This document shows, in pieces, positions 21,424-35,238 of a DNA stretch of 64,000 nucleotides (position 1 is the stretch's first letter; each line of letters starts with the position of its first letter). Source of the DNA: Lucifuga dentata (Eukaryota; Chordata; Actinopteri; Ophidiiformes; Bythitidae); assembly GCA_014773175.1 (NCBI GenBank), contig VXCM01000215.1:72105-136104 (forward strand). The letters run 5' to 3'. The notes under the pieces are model-generated. The model had not been told where the DNA came from, did no database searches, and saw nothing but the letters and a program-made list of their open reading frames with translations. The translations under genes were made by a program, and so were the position numbers.

Positions 21424-24400
21424 TGCACATGTATAGGTATGGGAGCACTTGGTGGTGTTTGCGAAAATAAATAACATTCCTGCAGTATTTAACATTCCAG
21501 CATCACACACCCACCTCCTGTCAGCCTCTGACACAAAGCTTCCATTGGGCCCATTAGAAGAGGCTCCACAGTCACCAACTGTTCTCCTCAGGCTCCTGCA
21601 TATGTCCCCAACTGGCCCATCATTTAGCCTGGCAAATATTTTATTTTCCTGTTGTGGTCTGTTTGCTTTTCCAAAAAAAGGGACACACCACCTTTTGATG
21701 ATATTTAAGGGAGACTTCTGTAGCAGCCAGCGGGCTGGACCACGATAACTCCAGTGATCTCGAGTACTAGCCACAGTTCTTGCTTCAGTGGCCCTGCTGC
21801 AGAAGGATCAAAGGCAATCAGCTGTTCCAGGGCAAAGAGGGCCATCCTGTTTGAGATGCTAGCAGCTGAATCCTTGATCTCATAGGCAACACTGTTCTAA
21901 TGAATGACTGGGAAAGATTATAAGACAACTGGCACAGATGCTTTGTTTTTGCCATGTAAGAACACTACAAAGTATCATCAAAGCTACATGAGACAAGATT
22001 TCTATGGAAAAATGTAGTAAAGCTGGAGAAGATGTTCCCATTCCTCCTGATCAAAACAATGAAATTATGGTGTTGAGTGTGCATTCTACTGTATTCCACG
22101 CACAGTTATACTTTAGTGCCCATGAGGAAATTTGTCATCAGTATTTGAGTTGCCAAGCACATTGTTGTCATGGAATGTGTGTACACATGCTCATCTGATA
22201 TTACTACATTGTAATTTCTGTCTTGATGTTGGCCAAATAGGCTTGTTCGACAGCTCACATTACAAGTCTCCGCTAATGAAAATGAAACATTGTTTGATAA
22301 GGATCTGATCTATCCCAGACACCGATGACAGTTACTCAGAGGCACACCCACTCTCACAGCAAAATGATGCGAGGCTCCGTAATGATCCAGCTGACATGGC
22401 TCATCCTGAAAACTTGTCTGGAAGAGCCAGATTTTCAATTCTGAATCCAGTTTTTCCTCAAGGGCATTGGCAGGATTATATGATTATCTTTTTGGTGTGG
22501 GGTGAAATGGTGAGATGATGAGAACATGCAAACTCCATAAGGAAAGGATGTGTTACATGTTACATGATCTGTGGGAGAAATCCATATTTTTTTTTAGGAG
22601 CTATCCAGTACTTCTTGTTGAAAAATAAGGGGAACTGACAAATATCACAAAATGTAAGTTGCTACTGATTTCATACACAAAAGCCAAATGTACGTACAAG
22701 AATTTAGTTTCTTTTAATTTTATTGTTATAGTTGAGAGAGGGAGCTCAATATATAAAACTTCCACATGGCTCAATACATTTCCATCCTCATTTTGTTCTG
22801 AGAACTTCCTTCTGTCTCCCAGAACGATGTTAAAACGTGATCTGTTGATGTCGTGAGCTTTCTTGTCTTTTCTTTCTGGAAAGTTCTCTTCAAAGCCAGA
22901 TTCACTCATGATTCCATTTCCTCTGCAAATATGATGATTTGATTACAACACCACAGGCTGCCGTGGCCTGCTCTGCTCCGATCTCTGAGACTCTGGAAAA
23001 TTCGAACTGACCTGAATAGTGGATAACTGACAGAGAAATAGAAATTTGTTCTCTTTGTTGTGAATGGAGGGTTGGTGAAATGTCAGGAGTGTGTGTATGT
23101 GTGTAACTCTGTCAGCTGTTTGATCTGTTGTGCATCATGATGTGAATTATTCCATCATTCCTTTTTCAGCTTATTGAAGAATCTTGACAGAATTATCCAA
23201 ACATAACAGCAGATCCCGTGGCGTGGGAGGAAGTGTCTGTTTCCAGTTTCAGGCCCCCACATCAGCCTGAACCCCGGCTAGGAATGTTCTGAATAGAAAA
23301 TGAATATACCCCCTTTTTCACTGACGGAGTGTTTGTGTGCTTGATGGGAATCACAGATGATTTTATTGTCATCTGCAGAAGATAATATAGGGATAGAAGG
23401 CTTTAAGATTATTTCACCCAAGAAGAAATGAAGTCATTGTTTAGAGGCAGACGGGCTGTTGGCTGCTGAGACAGATTTATGTTTTTGGATGAATCTGCAG
23501 GATCACTTCATGCTTATTCTGCTCTCAAAGTGAGCACAATCCAGGAAAGAGGGATGAGAAATACTTCAGTAGATGATCATAGAAATGGAATCTCCCTCTT
23601 TGCACAAATTGTGTCCACATGCTTAATGCTAATGTTGTGACTAATGTGACTAAGGCTTGCTTATACTTTTGCGAGAGGGCTGTCACCGGCAGCGTGCACA
23701 CTTCCACAGAGAGTGAAGGCATTCTCTGTTGCAATATTTTCCGAAACGACAGGGGGCAGTATAGTGAAAATACCATTTCAAGCAGGAAATAGTTAACGAA
23801 GTACTCACAAAACGATCCAGCATATTTTTCCAACTTTATGGTTAAAAATCTTTGCCTAGTACATTTGTTATTTCCTTCCAGGAGTTTTGGACCATGTGAT
23901 GATCCTTATAATCTCTCAGGGACGAGACATAAAGATGTTTGTATGTACGCATCAGCTTGGCAAGTCTACCCTTGAACTCCTCCATTTTGAACAATGTGCC
24001 ACTCGCGCACCATTCTAGGAAGTATGCGACCATGTGACACAACATTGCAAAGGCCTGCAGTGCCATGGCACAGGTGCCACGATTACTGCCTTTATGCTCT
24101 GGCATCAGTATGAAGTACAATATAAATCAAGCTTTTGGATCAAATCAGGTTTTTGGATGGTATATTTATTATTGTAGGCTAATCATACACCATCAGCATC
24201 TTCTTCACACACACCTGCAGTACTGGCAGGATGCTCTCCTGACTTATCCCAGCATGCATGGCTGTACTTTGCCCTTAGATGGCCAGACACTCCTGTGGTA
24301 CTTGGCCTCTGCATGACTGTGTCCAGCATACAACGCATCACAAGAGTGTGAGGACATACTTTGGTGCAACAATTCAATATTGTTCTTACTCTGATTAATG

Positions 24401-27024
24401 TTAGACAACAGCAGGAGAGGAGGAGGCAGAAGGCTGGTTAAAGTTCTCTGGTGGAAACTCTGCAGTGATTTGTATGCTGAGATGAGACCACAAGTTGTGG
24501 AAGAGAGAGAAAATTGTCAAGTGCTGGCTTCTCCGAATGTGTAACTGAGTCCAAACAGCTTCAACGGCAATCAGGACAAGTTTAAGTTCCAGACCCACAC
24601 TGTTGATTAATTGAGAGATGAATCTCATTGACTCCAATTTGAACGCATTTCCTGATTTATGGATCACAGTCTCTCCTTCATCAAAAGAAAGAGCATTTGG
24701 ACAGAGATTCAGTGTCCAGATCCAACCAGCTGGTGTACAGCATGTGTGTTTGTATGAGTGTGCACACACACTTGGGTTTCTGTATTTGACTAATTGAAGT
24801 GTTGGCTGTAATACCAATTGTTGCTACTGCAGATTCATTGTGCATACGTTTGCATGTGTTAGTGTAGATTTCTGGTTGTGTGTGCTTGTGTCTGTGTGTG
24901 CATGTGTATTGTTTGTGTCTGGTTGTAATCAGTCTGGCCAAAAACTCCGGGGTGTCTGAGTGGAGAAATCACCAGCACTGGGATGGAAAAAAATGGCGTT
25001 TGCCAGGCATCTGTTCAGCTTCACTACTGACCTGAGCTATGTGTTGGCTGCTGTAGGCGTGAGGACNCAGTCTATCACTTTATCTTCTTCAGAGGAGACA
25101 GAATCGGTTGTTGTTTTCCATCAACACGTGGAAATGTTTATTTCATAATCAAGTGTGTCACGCACACGAATCACGCTTGCCTGAACTCTTCCTCTGTCCG
25201 GACAGATGTGTTGATTTTCTGCAGAGCTAAACACTAAAGTCAACTTTGGTCAGATTGGAGGACACACTGTTTCAGACAGAACATCTATAGACTGAATAAG
25301 CAAACGGTTTTCTGTGAGCCGCACAGAGCTGACGTCAGAGAAAACAGCCTTTGATGCTGCTTATGAGGAAGAACATGGTGATCTCAGTTGCTTATTTATT
25401 CTAAGGGAGTGTCACATACAGTAAACCCAGCTGTTAAAATTGGAGAAATGAAAAGGTTCACTGTACACTGACTAGTCTAATGTTGGTCACAGGTAGCTTT
25501 CTTTTCACCTAAATGTTTGCTTTCCCAAAGCGAGAGGTCAGTTCAGTACCCATTCTGAATAGCTAATGACTAAATTCTGACTTTGCTTTGCTTTGGCAGA
25601 GATTTAAGCCAAGATTTTAGAATACACAAAGCATAAAATGTTCCCCAGGTTTAATGAGGTATCTTATATCCACCCACAGCTTATTCTGCACAACCACATG
25701 CTATAAATTGTGCTCAAGCTGCTTTTCTCCTCAGCTGAATGTTTCCAGGAAGAGGAGAGCTGGGGTGTTTTGGATGGAAACTTGGAGGTAGAGGGGTAGA
25801 GGTTGTAGGAAGTCAAATCTTTGGTGGAAGCAATGAAAACTCAAGTAGCTTTCTTATCATTTGGTATAAAGTGTCGATATCTTGTAATTTAAGTTTATGT
25901 CTTTGCATCTTTGCATTCATCCCAACTACAACAAGCTCATATAGTTTCATGTTATGATGATGAGTTTTATGTTATGATGATATTATTGTCCTGATTGGGA
26001 ACAGGACCAAACCATGATGACCTCCACCCACAACCAAGTTGCATCGACACTGACTCAACACGAATCTGAGACCTTGTGCAAAGTAGTCCAGACTAACCAC
26101 AGTTTGTTATTGGGATTGTATTGATGAAAGATTACAACTGTTTTGTTTGGTCAAGGTTGAAAGATATGGTGTATATACTGTGCATCAGTAGAGATTTACC
26201 AAGTTGTAGAACTCTTGCCATGCCATTTCTACTGAAGAAGCTGTGGGTGTTTGTGTGTACATGTGCAGTGAGCCTCTCTATCTCTGTATTGGTGAAAACT
26301 CAGATGATTTGAAAACTTAATAGACACTGTTTCTCTTATTCTCCTCCCTATCTCAATAGGATCTTCTTCACTGCATCTTGGCATTTGGGGTGGGGTTACA
26401 CATGGGGGTGGAGTAACATGTTACTCTACCTCAGCCCTAACCTCATCCCTAACTCAACCAAAATGTAACCCTGCCTCAGTTTAGATACACAGTCGTGATG
26501 TCGTGTGGTGTTCCACATGTTCCTCCACTCCAGGATCCAAGATGCAGCAAAGGGTAATCATATCTCCACCTGAGCTCTCATTGGTTAGGGCAAACCCATG
26601 TCAGCTGGAGTCCATTTGTGCACTTTCATTGCCTTTCTATGCATTTATGCTACTTCTAAAATTCATTTGTCCATGGTTTTTAATGAGGCAGCAGTTGGAG
26701 AAGTTCATTCAAGGCCCAGTTGGAAACGCAATAGCTGAACAGAGTAAATCTAAATTATAATGTAACTTATATTTTCATCTGAATAAGACTGTCAAGTATG
26801 CTTTAAATATTTAAATGATGGGTCCTAAAATACCAAAAGTTTAGCAGTCGACAGAGTTGAGGCTCATTCATAATATAAAGCCATCTGTTTGCCTTTTTGA
26901 CCCTGCAGCTGTTTCCTGTGAAATTCAATTAGAAGTATTGATTGTTTATTCAGACCCACTCTGCTGTCATCAACCTGCAGGGTGAGGGGCCCATGGTGAC
27001 TGTGTAATAAATGTTTATGTGACC

Positions 27025-27057
<33 letters not shown>

Positions 27058-30000
27058 CGAGTGGCTATCTGAATATACCTTACATCAAAGGTTCAACAAG
27101 GTCATGCCTGTAAGATCTATTTCAGTCACACACTGTCCTGTATTATAAACATTCCAGTACAAATCTCTTTATTTCCATAGTATGGAAGGACATATTAAAG
27201 TTTTCTGAATCCACTGCACAGTCCAGACCACCCAATTTAGTGCGGCAGCTAGCAGAGAGAGAGCAGAACCATTTCCAATTTGGTAAGTATATTCCTGCCA
27301 AAGAATAACTGATCATCAGAGTTTTATCGCTCTCTGCCCTGCTTATCTGTGTCATCAGATCTCATCTTCTCCTCTCCCAAAGAGTTTCTTTCTCCTCCAG
27401 AATAAGGTAGTATTAAACCTACTTGGAGGAAAGGAGAAAGTAGTTTTCGTGTACTGACCTGACCCCTGGCTGACGCTGACCTCACAGCTTCTCTGCATCT
27501 GGTTCCGATTGTGATCTATCTCATGTGAATTGCAGCTAATGACAGTGTTTAGTCGCTAGGAGCAGCAGGCAGGCTTGTCTACTTGTACTATTGCTGAAAT
27601 GGATGAAAGTGTGGTAAAAGCAGGAATGTGCTCTGAGCTATGACGTGCAACAGAATTTTTATTTTATTTTATTTATTCATTTTGGCAGCACTTATGTCAT
27701 CTCAAGCCAATAAGAGGTCCTTCTCAGTGGCTCAGGTAATGAGTTCAGGTCTCAGTTTTGGGGATAAGTCCTGTATTGTGGAATGGTCTGTATTTGATTG
27801 AGCTGCTTTATGCTCCTATTAGTTGTTTTCAACTTAATCCATGTAACTTAAGTCAAAATGAGACAACTGTTTGGAGTAAATACTAATAAATCTGTTTCTA
27901 AGAAAAATCCCCTAAATCCCCCAAGATAAAGCTGAAAGTAGTTAGGCTTTCCCATTATGTAGCTGGGTCAAACAGGTTGATACAGAAAGTGTGTGTGTGT
28001 TCATTTTCTTGGCCAGATGTTCTTAAAGAACACTCTCTGACAATTCTGTCCTTGCCTGGCTAGCAGGAGTATATCATCTGCAAAAAGTTAAAGTGGGGTT
28101 AGTTTTGTAGCGTCTCCTGGCTGCCTCAGCATGCCTGGAAGATTAGCTAAAATGATTAACAGTTTGAACATGAGACAAAAGGAGTTAGTCAGGGCTGGAA
28201 AACTGTGATGGCTCTTTGGTTGGGTGAATCATCTGAGAGGTGGAGCAGGGCAGCAAAAAATAATTAACAATTCTCAGGATTATTCCAGTACTTAAATGAT
28301 TTGTCATTTTCAAGAAGAAATCTAAACAGTGCAGTCCCATCATCATCTTTACTGCAATTTAGCCAACAATTAGAAAGCATTCTAACAAATACCACATGTG
28401 CCTCCAGCGTGATCTACAGAGCAAAAATCTCATCCAGTCCTCTTGAGTAGCAGCTTGTTTGCTGCACAGGATTGTAAAAGTTATACATAGAATGATGCCA
28501 TGTGTATTTTAAATGAATGAGTAGGACTGCTTGTTAAGAGCTGTTTGTGATTATGATGATTCCAAATAGATGCTGTGATGTGTGCACAGTTAAACCCCAA
28601 ATATTTCATGCCAGCCTTGATAAGCATTTACGCAACTTGCAGAATGTAGCTTAGTATTTAAAGAGCAAATCAAATTTAGTGCAGAACTGAATGTCGCCAT
28701 CAATCCAAGTTTTACAAGCCTGCATCCTCATCTGCACTGACAGCTTAAACTTTTAGCTGTTTTACATCTCTGACTACAACTGAAAAAGTGACACTAAGTT
28801 TACTTTTCACCGCGGGATCATAATAACATGCATTTGACTCTGTGAAAAGAGTCTGATGAGTAGAAATGGCTGATCATTTGGGATTTTTTTAGGCTGTTTG
28901 TCCATCCTCACTGAAGGTGCTGGACTACATTTGGAGCTACATAACCAGAACTATCCTGAGTAGAAACATGATTCTTACGCTGAATATCTTGCTCAAATTC
29001 ACACCACATTTCAAGCACTGTGAAGATTATGAAAACTAGAGAAAGTAATGTCTAAATTTTCATTCTCACAACACGAGCACACAACTTACCATCTGGTGAC
29101 AATTCCTCATCCCTAGGGAGTTTTGCTGTTGTCTGATGTCGCCAACATCGAGCTGAGTCTCTCATACCGACGATGCCTGAAAATGCTGGTCTGTGTCCCA
29201 GAATAGAATCTATGTGTCGTGCTGCTTACTGCTACTTCTGTCAAAGCTGCTTCGATTATTGCAGTCTTTTTGTTTTAGTCTTATTTCATTATTCTCTGCA
29301 ACGCTTTGCATTACATAATTCAGAGTTTTGATAAACATAGCAAGGTCTTTTTATTACGCTTTGTGCAAAAACGAGTTAAACGTCAAAATGCAAAAAAAAA
29401 AAAAANAAAAAAAAAAAAAAGAAAGAAAATGGCAGGTGTTGTATCTAACTAGTCAGAGATGTTCAGTCTGAACCATCCAAGAGTATCTACCCTGGAGGTA
29501 CTATACTACCTCCAGAGAGAGTACCTATTGGGTGGGGTTTTTGGGTAGGGTACCTACCCTGGAAGTAATCCCTCCAGGGTAGGTACCCTACCCAATGGTT
29601 CCAGGTACCTGCAGTACAAAAGGGCCTAAAGTTCTGGAGTTAATGAAAAAGCTCCTGGTTCTTGAACAATTTATTGAAGTATGAAGGCCCTCTCAAGTCT
29701 TTAAAAACTAGAAGTCTACTTGAATCTGTTTACACACACTAAGGTTTTCATAAAGTGACTTAGTTTCTGGGAGAGAGAGAATGATATAAAATAGTTCACT
29801 AATATTCTAAAGCCCTTCCTAAATAAGGTAAAGCCTGCTTAAATCCCTGTAGTCAGCACTGACACATGTCCAAAATTACGGTTGATTTTACAACAGCTAT
29901 AACAATCTGCCTCTGACTCAGGTTACTGCTCATAGTTAGCTCAATATGCCTGTCTCATAATGAGTCATTAGAGTGCGGATTTTGAAGCTCAGGTTTTGTA

Positions 30001-33000
30001 AAGCATTCAGAGATCTGGGTGTCACCTAGTGAGAGAGCCTCTTCAAAGAATAGAAACCCTTCAACTCCCATTATGAGGGAAATGACCAACTACGTACTAC
30101 TGCAGCATTACACTCTGTTTTCACAAGTTCAGAGATTCCTTCTGCATGCAGATATTCAAGAAGATTGATGCCGTCCCTCTTTATTGGCTGCATGTGGTCA
30201 GAGGAACAGTGGAAAATAAATGCTTCCTCCTGCTGAAATCATAAACATCATGACACAACCAAAGCCAGAGACTCATTCAATTTGGACGACTTCTAGAATG
30301 TTCTGACTGGTATTCATGCAGAGGGAAGCCAGTGTCATCCAGTATGCCTGCTTTGTATAATGGGGCAGCATTTTTACAATCACTTATAGTTTTGGCCTTG
30401 AAGCTGCTTTGTTGTACGGTCTCTGGTTCCAGTTTGCTGAAGCATTGATTTTTATTATTATAATTATGGTGGATGTTGTTGCTGTATGAGGCCTCGGAAA
30501 ATGGGAAATGTACTGGTTGAGGTTAATTTCCAACTGTGGATCTTGCAGAACACTGACAGGAAGAAAGCAAATTGCTATTTTCTTTCATATCCCTTGCTAC
30601 TTGTTACTTTTAAGGAAATTCAGAATACGTAAGATTAGCAGTACGGTATTAACACTTGATACTAAAGTACAGTGATTCTTTTGTTAAACTCAGTCGACAG
30701 TCAGTTGATATTGACTGAAGTCCTGTAAATGTTGTGGCTAATTCTGACTTTTTCTTATCTTTACTGGCACAACAAAATACTACTGCTGAAGCCTTCAAAA
30801 ATATACTGTCATATAATATAAAGAAAATTATCTGTAAATAATTGGATGCCCTATTGTGTAATAATATGTGTGTGTGAATAATAAGTGTTACAGCAGATCA
30901 ATAGAATTAAAGATGAAGAGGCTGTTACAAATGTATCAGACCTAATTTAGAGCTTCATCAGAACATCAATAAAACAACTAGCTTAGATATTCTCTCTAAT
31001 AAATGCTGGTCTCTCTCAGCCGAGCTCGTGAATCCATCCAGAATCCTGTTGGAAACATAAAGCAGCTTATTTCCTACAAGCTGAAATCTGTCGAGCTTTT
31101 GTTCGCCTCGTTGGAGGACTGTACATTTTCCGGGGAGGGGCTGTAGTTCCTTAAAGTGTTGACGTATTAGAAATCCACAGGACTCAGATGTCTCCTTTGA
31201 TGTTGGTTTACATGCAAACCCAAAGCTCTTGTAAAGTTAAGCCCAACATATTTGCTTTTAATGGTCTAAATAAAGCTGTGCTTGGTTGTTAAAGTGGTCT
31301 TTAGTTAATTATAGGTGTTAAACTCTGAGAATATCTCACGTGTTTATGGCATATACTTGTGTGAGAGAGAGTTCTTTGAGGATTGTGGCGCTGCTAAAAT
31401 ATATTATAATCACTTTACATGTTAGCCATCACAACCACTTGACCACTAATTAAAATCCGCTATTACAGCAAGGTTACAAACAGAATGACCAATTAGAGAA
31501 TGGCTGCTCTTTGGGGCGGCTTACAGCAACTTTTCGTTCCAGAAGAATTTTTACATGGTTTAGGCAGACGCTGACTCTAACGTATATCGGAGACTGTGTA
31601 ATTCTGGGGAAGTTAGCCTCTTTTAATTCCAGAGTCTGTAATATGGATTGAGGTTGGGGCCAGAGAGAGAAATGTGGGTTTCTGTACAGTGGAGCCATTG
31701 TATCATACAGAAATTGACTATGACATCATGTACACTGGACAGTAAACAGCTATCCTTTGTTAGAGTTTTAATGGGAAAATCTTGCCAGGGCTTATTAGAA
31801 TTCCATAGTGGAATTTCTCTGATGTTGGTTTTCATTGGTTTCACCACTGGCAGTATGTCATCTTATCTTAACGGCTTTTAATCTATTAGGACACTGCTGA
31901 CACTGTTTTGGCCTGCTGTCATTAAAAAGATATGTTTTTTATTAAGTGTCATTTAATATTGCTTAACATTTTTAATAACAGATGAATTATAGTTAACCTT
32001 TAAACCTCTGTATGAAACAGTCTTTACATCCTCATCGCCTCATCCCAGCCATAATACAGGCCTTTTTGTCCTCTGTCTTTCTGGTTGCAATATGGTTTTC
32101 AGAAATATGTTATATATACAGTCAGATCCACTGTTTCACGTTTTCCATGAGCTCCTCCTGTAAAGCCTGGCTGTGGCTTATGGTGGAGGTGGTGAGGGTT
32201 TAGTGCACCGTCAGCTTCTACCAGGCTTCAATTCAGCCTGTATGTGTGGTGTGAGTAGCATAGTTCAGAGACTCAGTAATGGGATTCACTGGCGCTGACT
32301 CACCCTCAAATGTGGTTGTCAGGCTGTGGTGACCTCACATGAAATTAGGGATGAAGTGAATAGAATTTGTTTGAGCAATGAATGATGCATATTGTTCAAT
32401 CAAAGTTTGAATGCTGTGTTGTCAGTGATCTTTTTCCATCTCATCCATCCTCCGTACCCTTTTGGTCACAGGAGGCTTGAGCCTATCCCAGTGTCCACTG
32501 AGCAAAAAAAGCAGGATACACCCTGAACAGGTCACCAGTAGGACTAACACACACACACAGACAAATCCATTCACACTTGTATTCACACTCACGGCCAACT
32601 CAGAGTTTCCAATTCATGCATGTTTTTAAACTGTGGGAGGAAACCAGAGGAAACCCACACAGACACGCAAAGAACATGCTAACTGAAAGACTGAAAGGCC
32701 CCAGCTGGACTCAAACCCACAGGATTATACAAGTTATGTAGCATTTATTCAGTTGGTTTTGGCAACTGTGAACAATCCCTTCAAACTTGAGAAGCATCAA
32801 ACTGCGCCAGTGGACCTGACACTCAAGCTCTCAGTTTTTTCCAGGTAAACTAAGTGAAAATTCTACCTGATCCAACTACAGGAAACAGCGTGAAGCCTGA
32901 GCTTTAACGGTAACATAAAGACAGAACCTGGCATTACCAGTAACCATTCATTATTTAGAATGGACTGGACTGATGCTAATATTAAACTCTCAAAAAGTTC

Positions 33001-34147
33001 TGAACAGCAGAGAAGGCTTAGTAAAGCTTCAAAGACTGACTGGAATTGGATTTTCCCCATTTCTCAAACTAACCTTGTGGTATAATGAGCAAAAGTGATA
33101 TTGCTCCAGTCTTGATACTGATATTTATGTTCTACTAGTCAACTTTTGCTATTTGCCTCAAATCACATTTAATTGGAGCAAAGATGAGTCACTGAAAATG
33201 TTCTGAGGTGATTACTGGAAGAGAAAACTGCGAATTTGGTTTGGCCTATATTTTTAACATATATTTGACCTATACCAATATATAGAGCAATTACTACAGG
33301 AACACAATCTTGGAAAATGTGTTTTTTTTTTTTTTNTTTTTTTTTTTTGTTTGTTTGTTTTTTTGTTGTTTTTTTTTTGTTTTTGTTTATTTGTTTTTTT
33401 TTAAATGTGTCTTTAAAGCTAGACTGTTAATAGGTCACAAGTGTTTAAAGGACCATATCAGTGTTTTTGTATGTTTGAGCTGAATAAATGCTACCTTCAT
33501 ACACATTACATTAACTCCCAACCATTTTCCAATCCATATTTTAGTTGTCATGTTGTTTTTCCAAATCCCCTCAATTTTCAAAACCAAATTTTCAGGTGTT
33601 ACACTCACTGTAAAATGTTTTGCCTGCTAACACTTATGCACAATTGTAGAAGGCACAATGTTTTAATTTCTCTGGTAAAAGCAGTCTTCTCCTGGAACTG
33701 TATTCCCTTTAGAAGATATACATTTTCTTCCTTGTAGCTCTGTGATAGACCGGTTAAACTAAGTTACTTTGATTGAAAAAAAAATTTAATTGATGTCATG
33801 TTTGCTGTGATGGATTATATATCTCAAGTGTTGCAAGTCTCAACAAGATGACTTTAACAGTATATTAGAATGAACTGAAACCAATGCTGGAAGGTAGAAA
33901 AACAATTCTAATATTTACTGCTCCAGTAGTATGTTTTGGAAAATGGTTGGCAGTAATATAACATGCACACAGGTAGTATTTATTGTGCACAAACAAGCAA
34001 AACCACAGGTATGGTCCTTCAAGTAGCATGTTTGGAAAAGAACCACTGGCCCTGGCCTGTGTGTGTTTTCAGTCACGGCACCCTTTCCCTCCAGATTAGC
34101 CTCACCTTTGGTTCACCCTCTCCTCTCTACCCTGAGGTAAAAACACA

Positions 34148-34181
<34 letters not shown>

Positions 34182-35203
34182 CTACACCATCTTCTAGATA
34201 AGATCTCCATATGAGAAGAAGATGTGGGAGGTTTCATAACAGCACCTTTGTAATAACACCCTTTATTCTGTTACATGAGACGAAAAACACAGTGATACAC
34301 TTCAGCAGGAAACATTTCCATTGTCCTCTATAAGCTACTTTAGGAAACATATCACTTACTTTCACCTGGTTCAGATTAAAAGCAAATGTTTGAAGGGCTT
34401 TAGGAAGGTCTTCAACTTGGTATGGTTTTGTAAGTCCCATCACTTATGGTTATCATGGTGGTCACAGTGTGGAAACATGCATTCAAAACATACGCTCGTC
34501 CTTGAGGGCTCCAGTAGCTGTTATTAAGTGCTGTACCTATAGTTTATTCTGACACGTGTGGCATGCAGGCGTGGGTAATTGGCTTTGAAGAATGCTGAGT
34601 GAAAGTTGAGTCAGACAGTTGGAGCCTCACCTGTCATCCTCCTGCTACGTAATTAAGGATTATGTTTTGGAATTACTCTTATTTTGGAAGCACGTGCTCT
34701 TCTTATGTTTTCAGTTGCTAACACATGCTTACAGTAGCTCGCGGTGACCCTGTCTCCCCAGGCACTCACACACCATGAAGTGAGCACCTTTTTCCAATGA
34801 CGTGATGCTGGCGAACATGAAGTTTAGGTTTTATCGCTGTCATTATTTCATTTTCTGCCTGTTCCTGGCTATTAACTTCCTCTTACACAAAATGTAGACC
34901 ACAGGACGTCTTGGCACTGTATTCTACAGTGAAACCCAAACAAAAGAGCCGTGATTGGAATATTGTCTGTGGTTTGTGGTCAGCAGTTAATGAAGTTGAT
35001 GGAAACAGCAGACGAGAGCGGAGGCTGCGTGGTCCGATGCCGTGTCATATCTCTGTCTCGGGTGAACGGAGACAGGAAGATGAGACAAGCGAGGATATGG
35101 CTGGGTTCATTCTCAGGGGCTCAGCATGATTCAGTCGAGAACATGGAGGAAATGAGGTCAGCCCCCGCTCAGGGAGTCAGACGCATTTTTGGAACCACCC
35201 CCC

Positions 35204-35238
<35 letters not shown>

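Noticed and set aside
21286..21774. 162-codon minus-strand frame
   Set aside because: Its second half is a (TG)n microsatellite read as His-Thr. The first half has no recognisable family.
24183..24377. Minus-strand frame next to the MADF remnant, considered as the missing transposase
   Set aside because: No DDE motif or Harbinger similarity could be seen. It might be element flank, but this cannot be supported.
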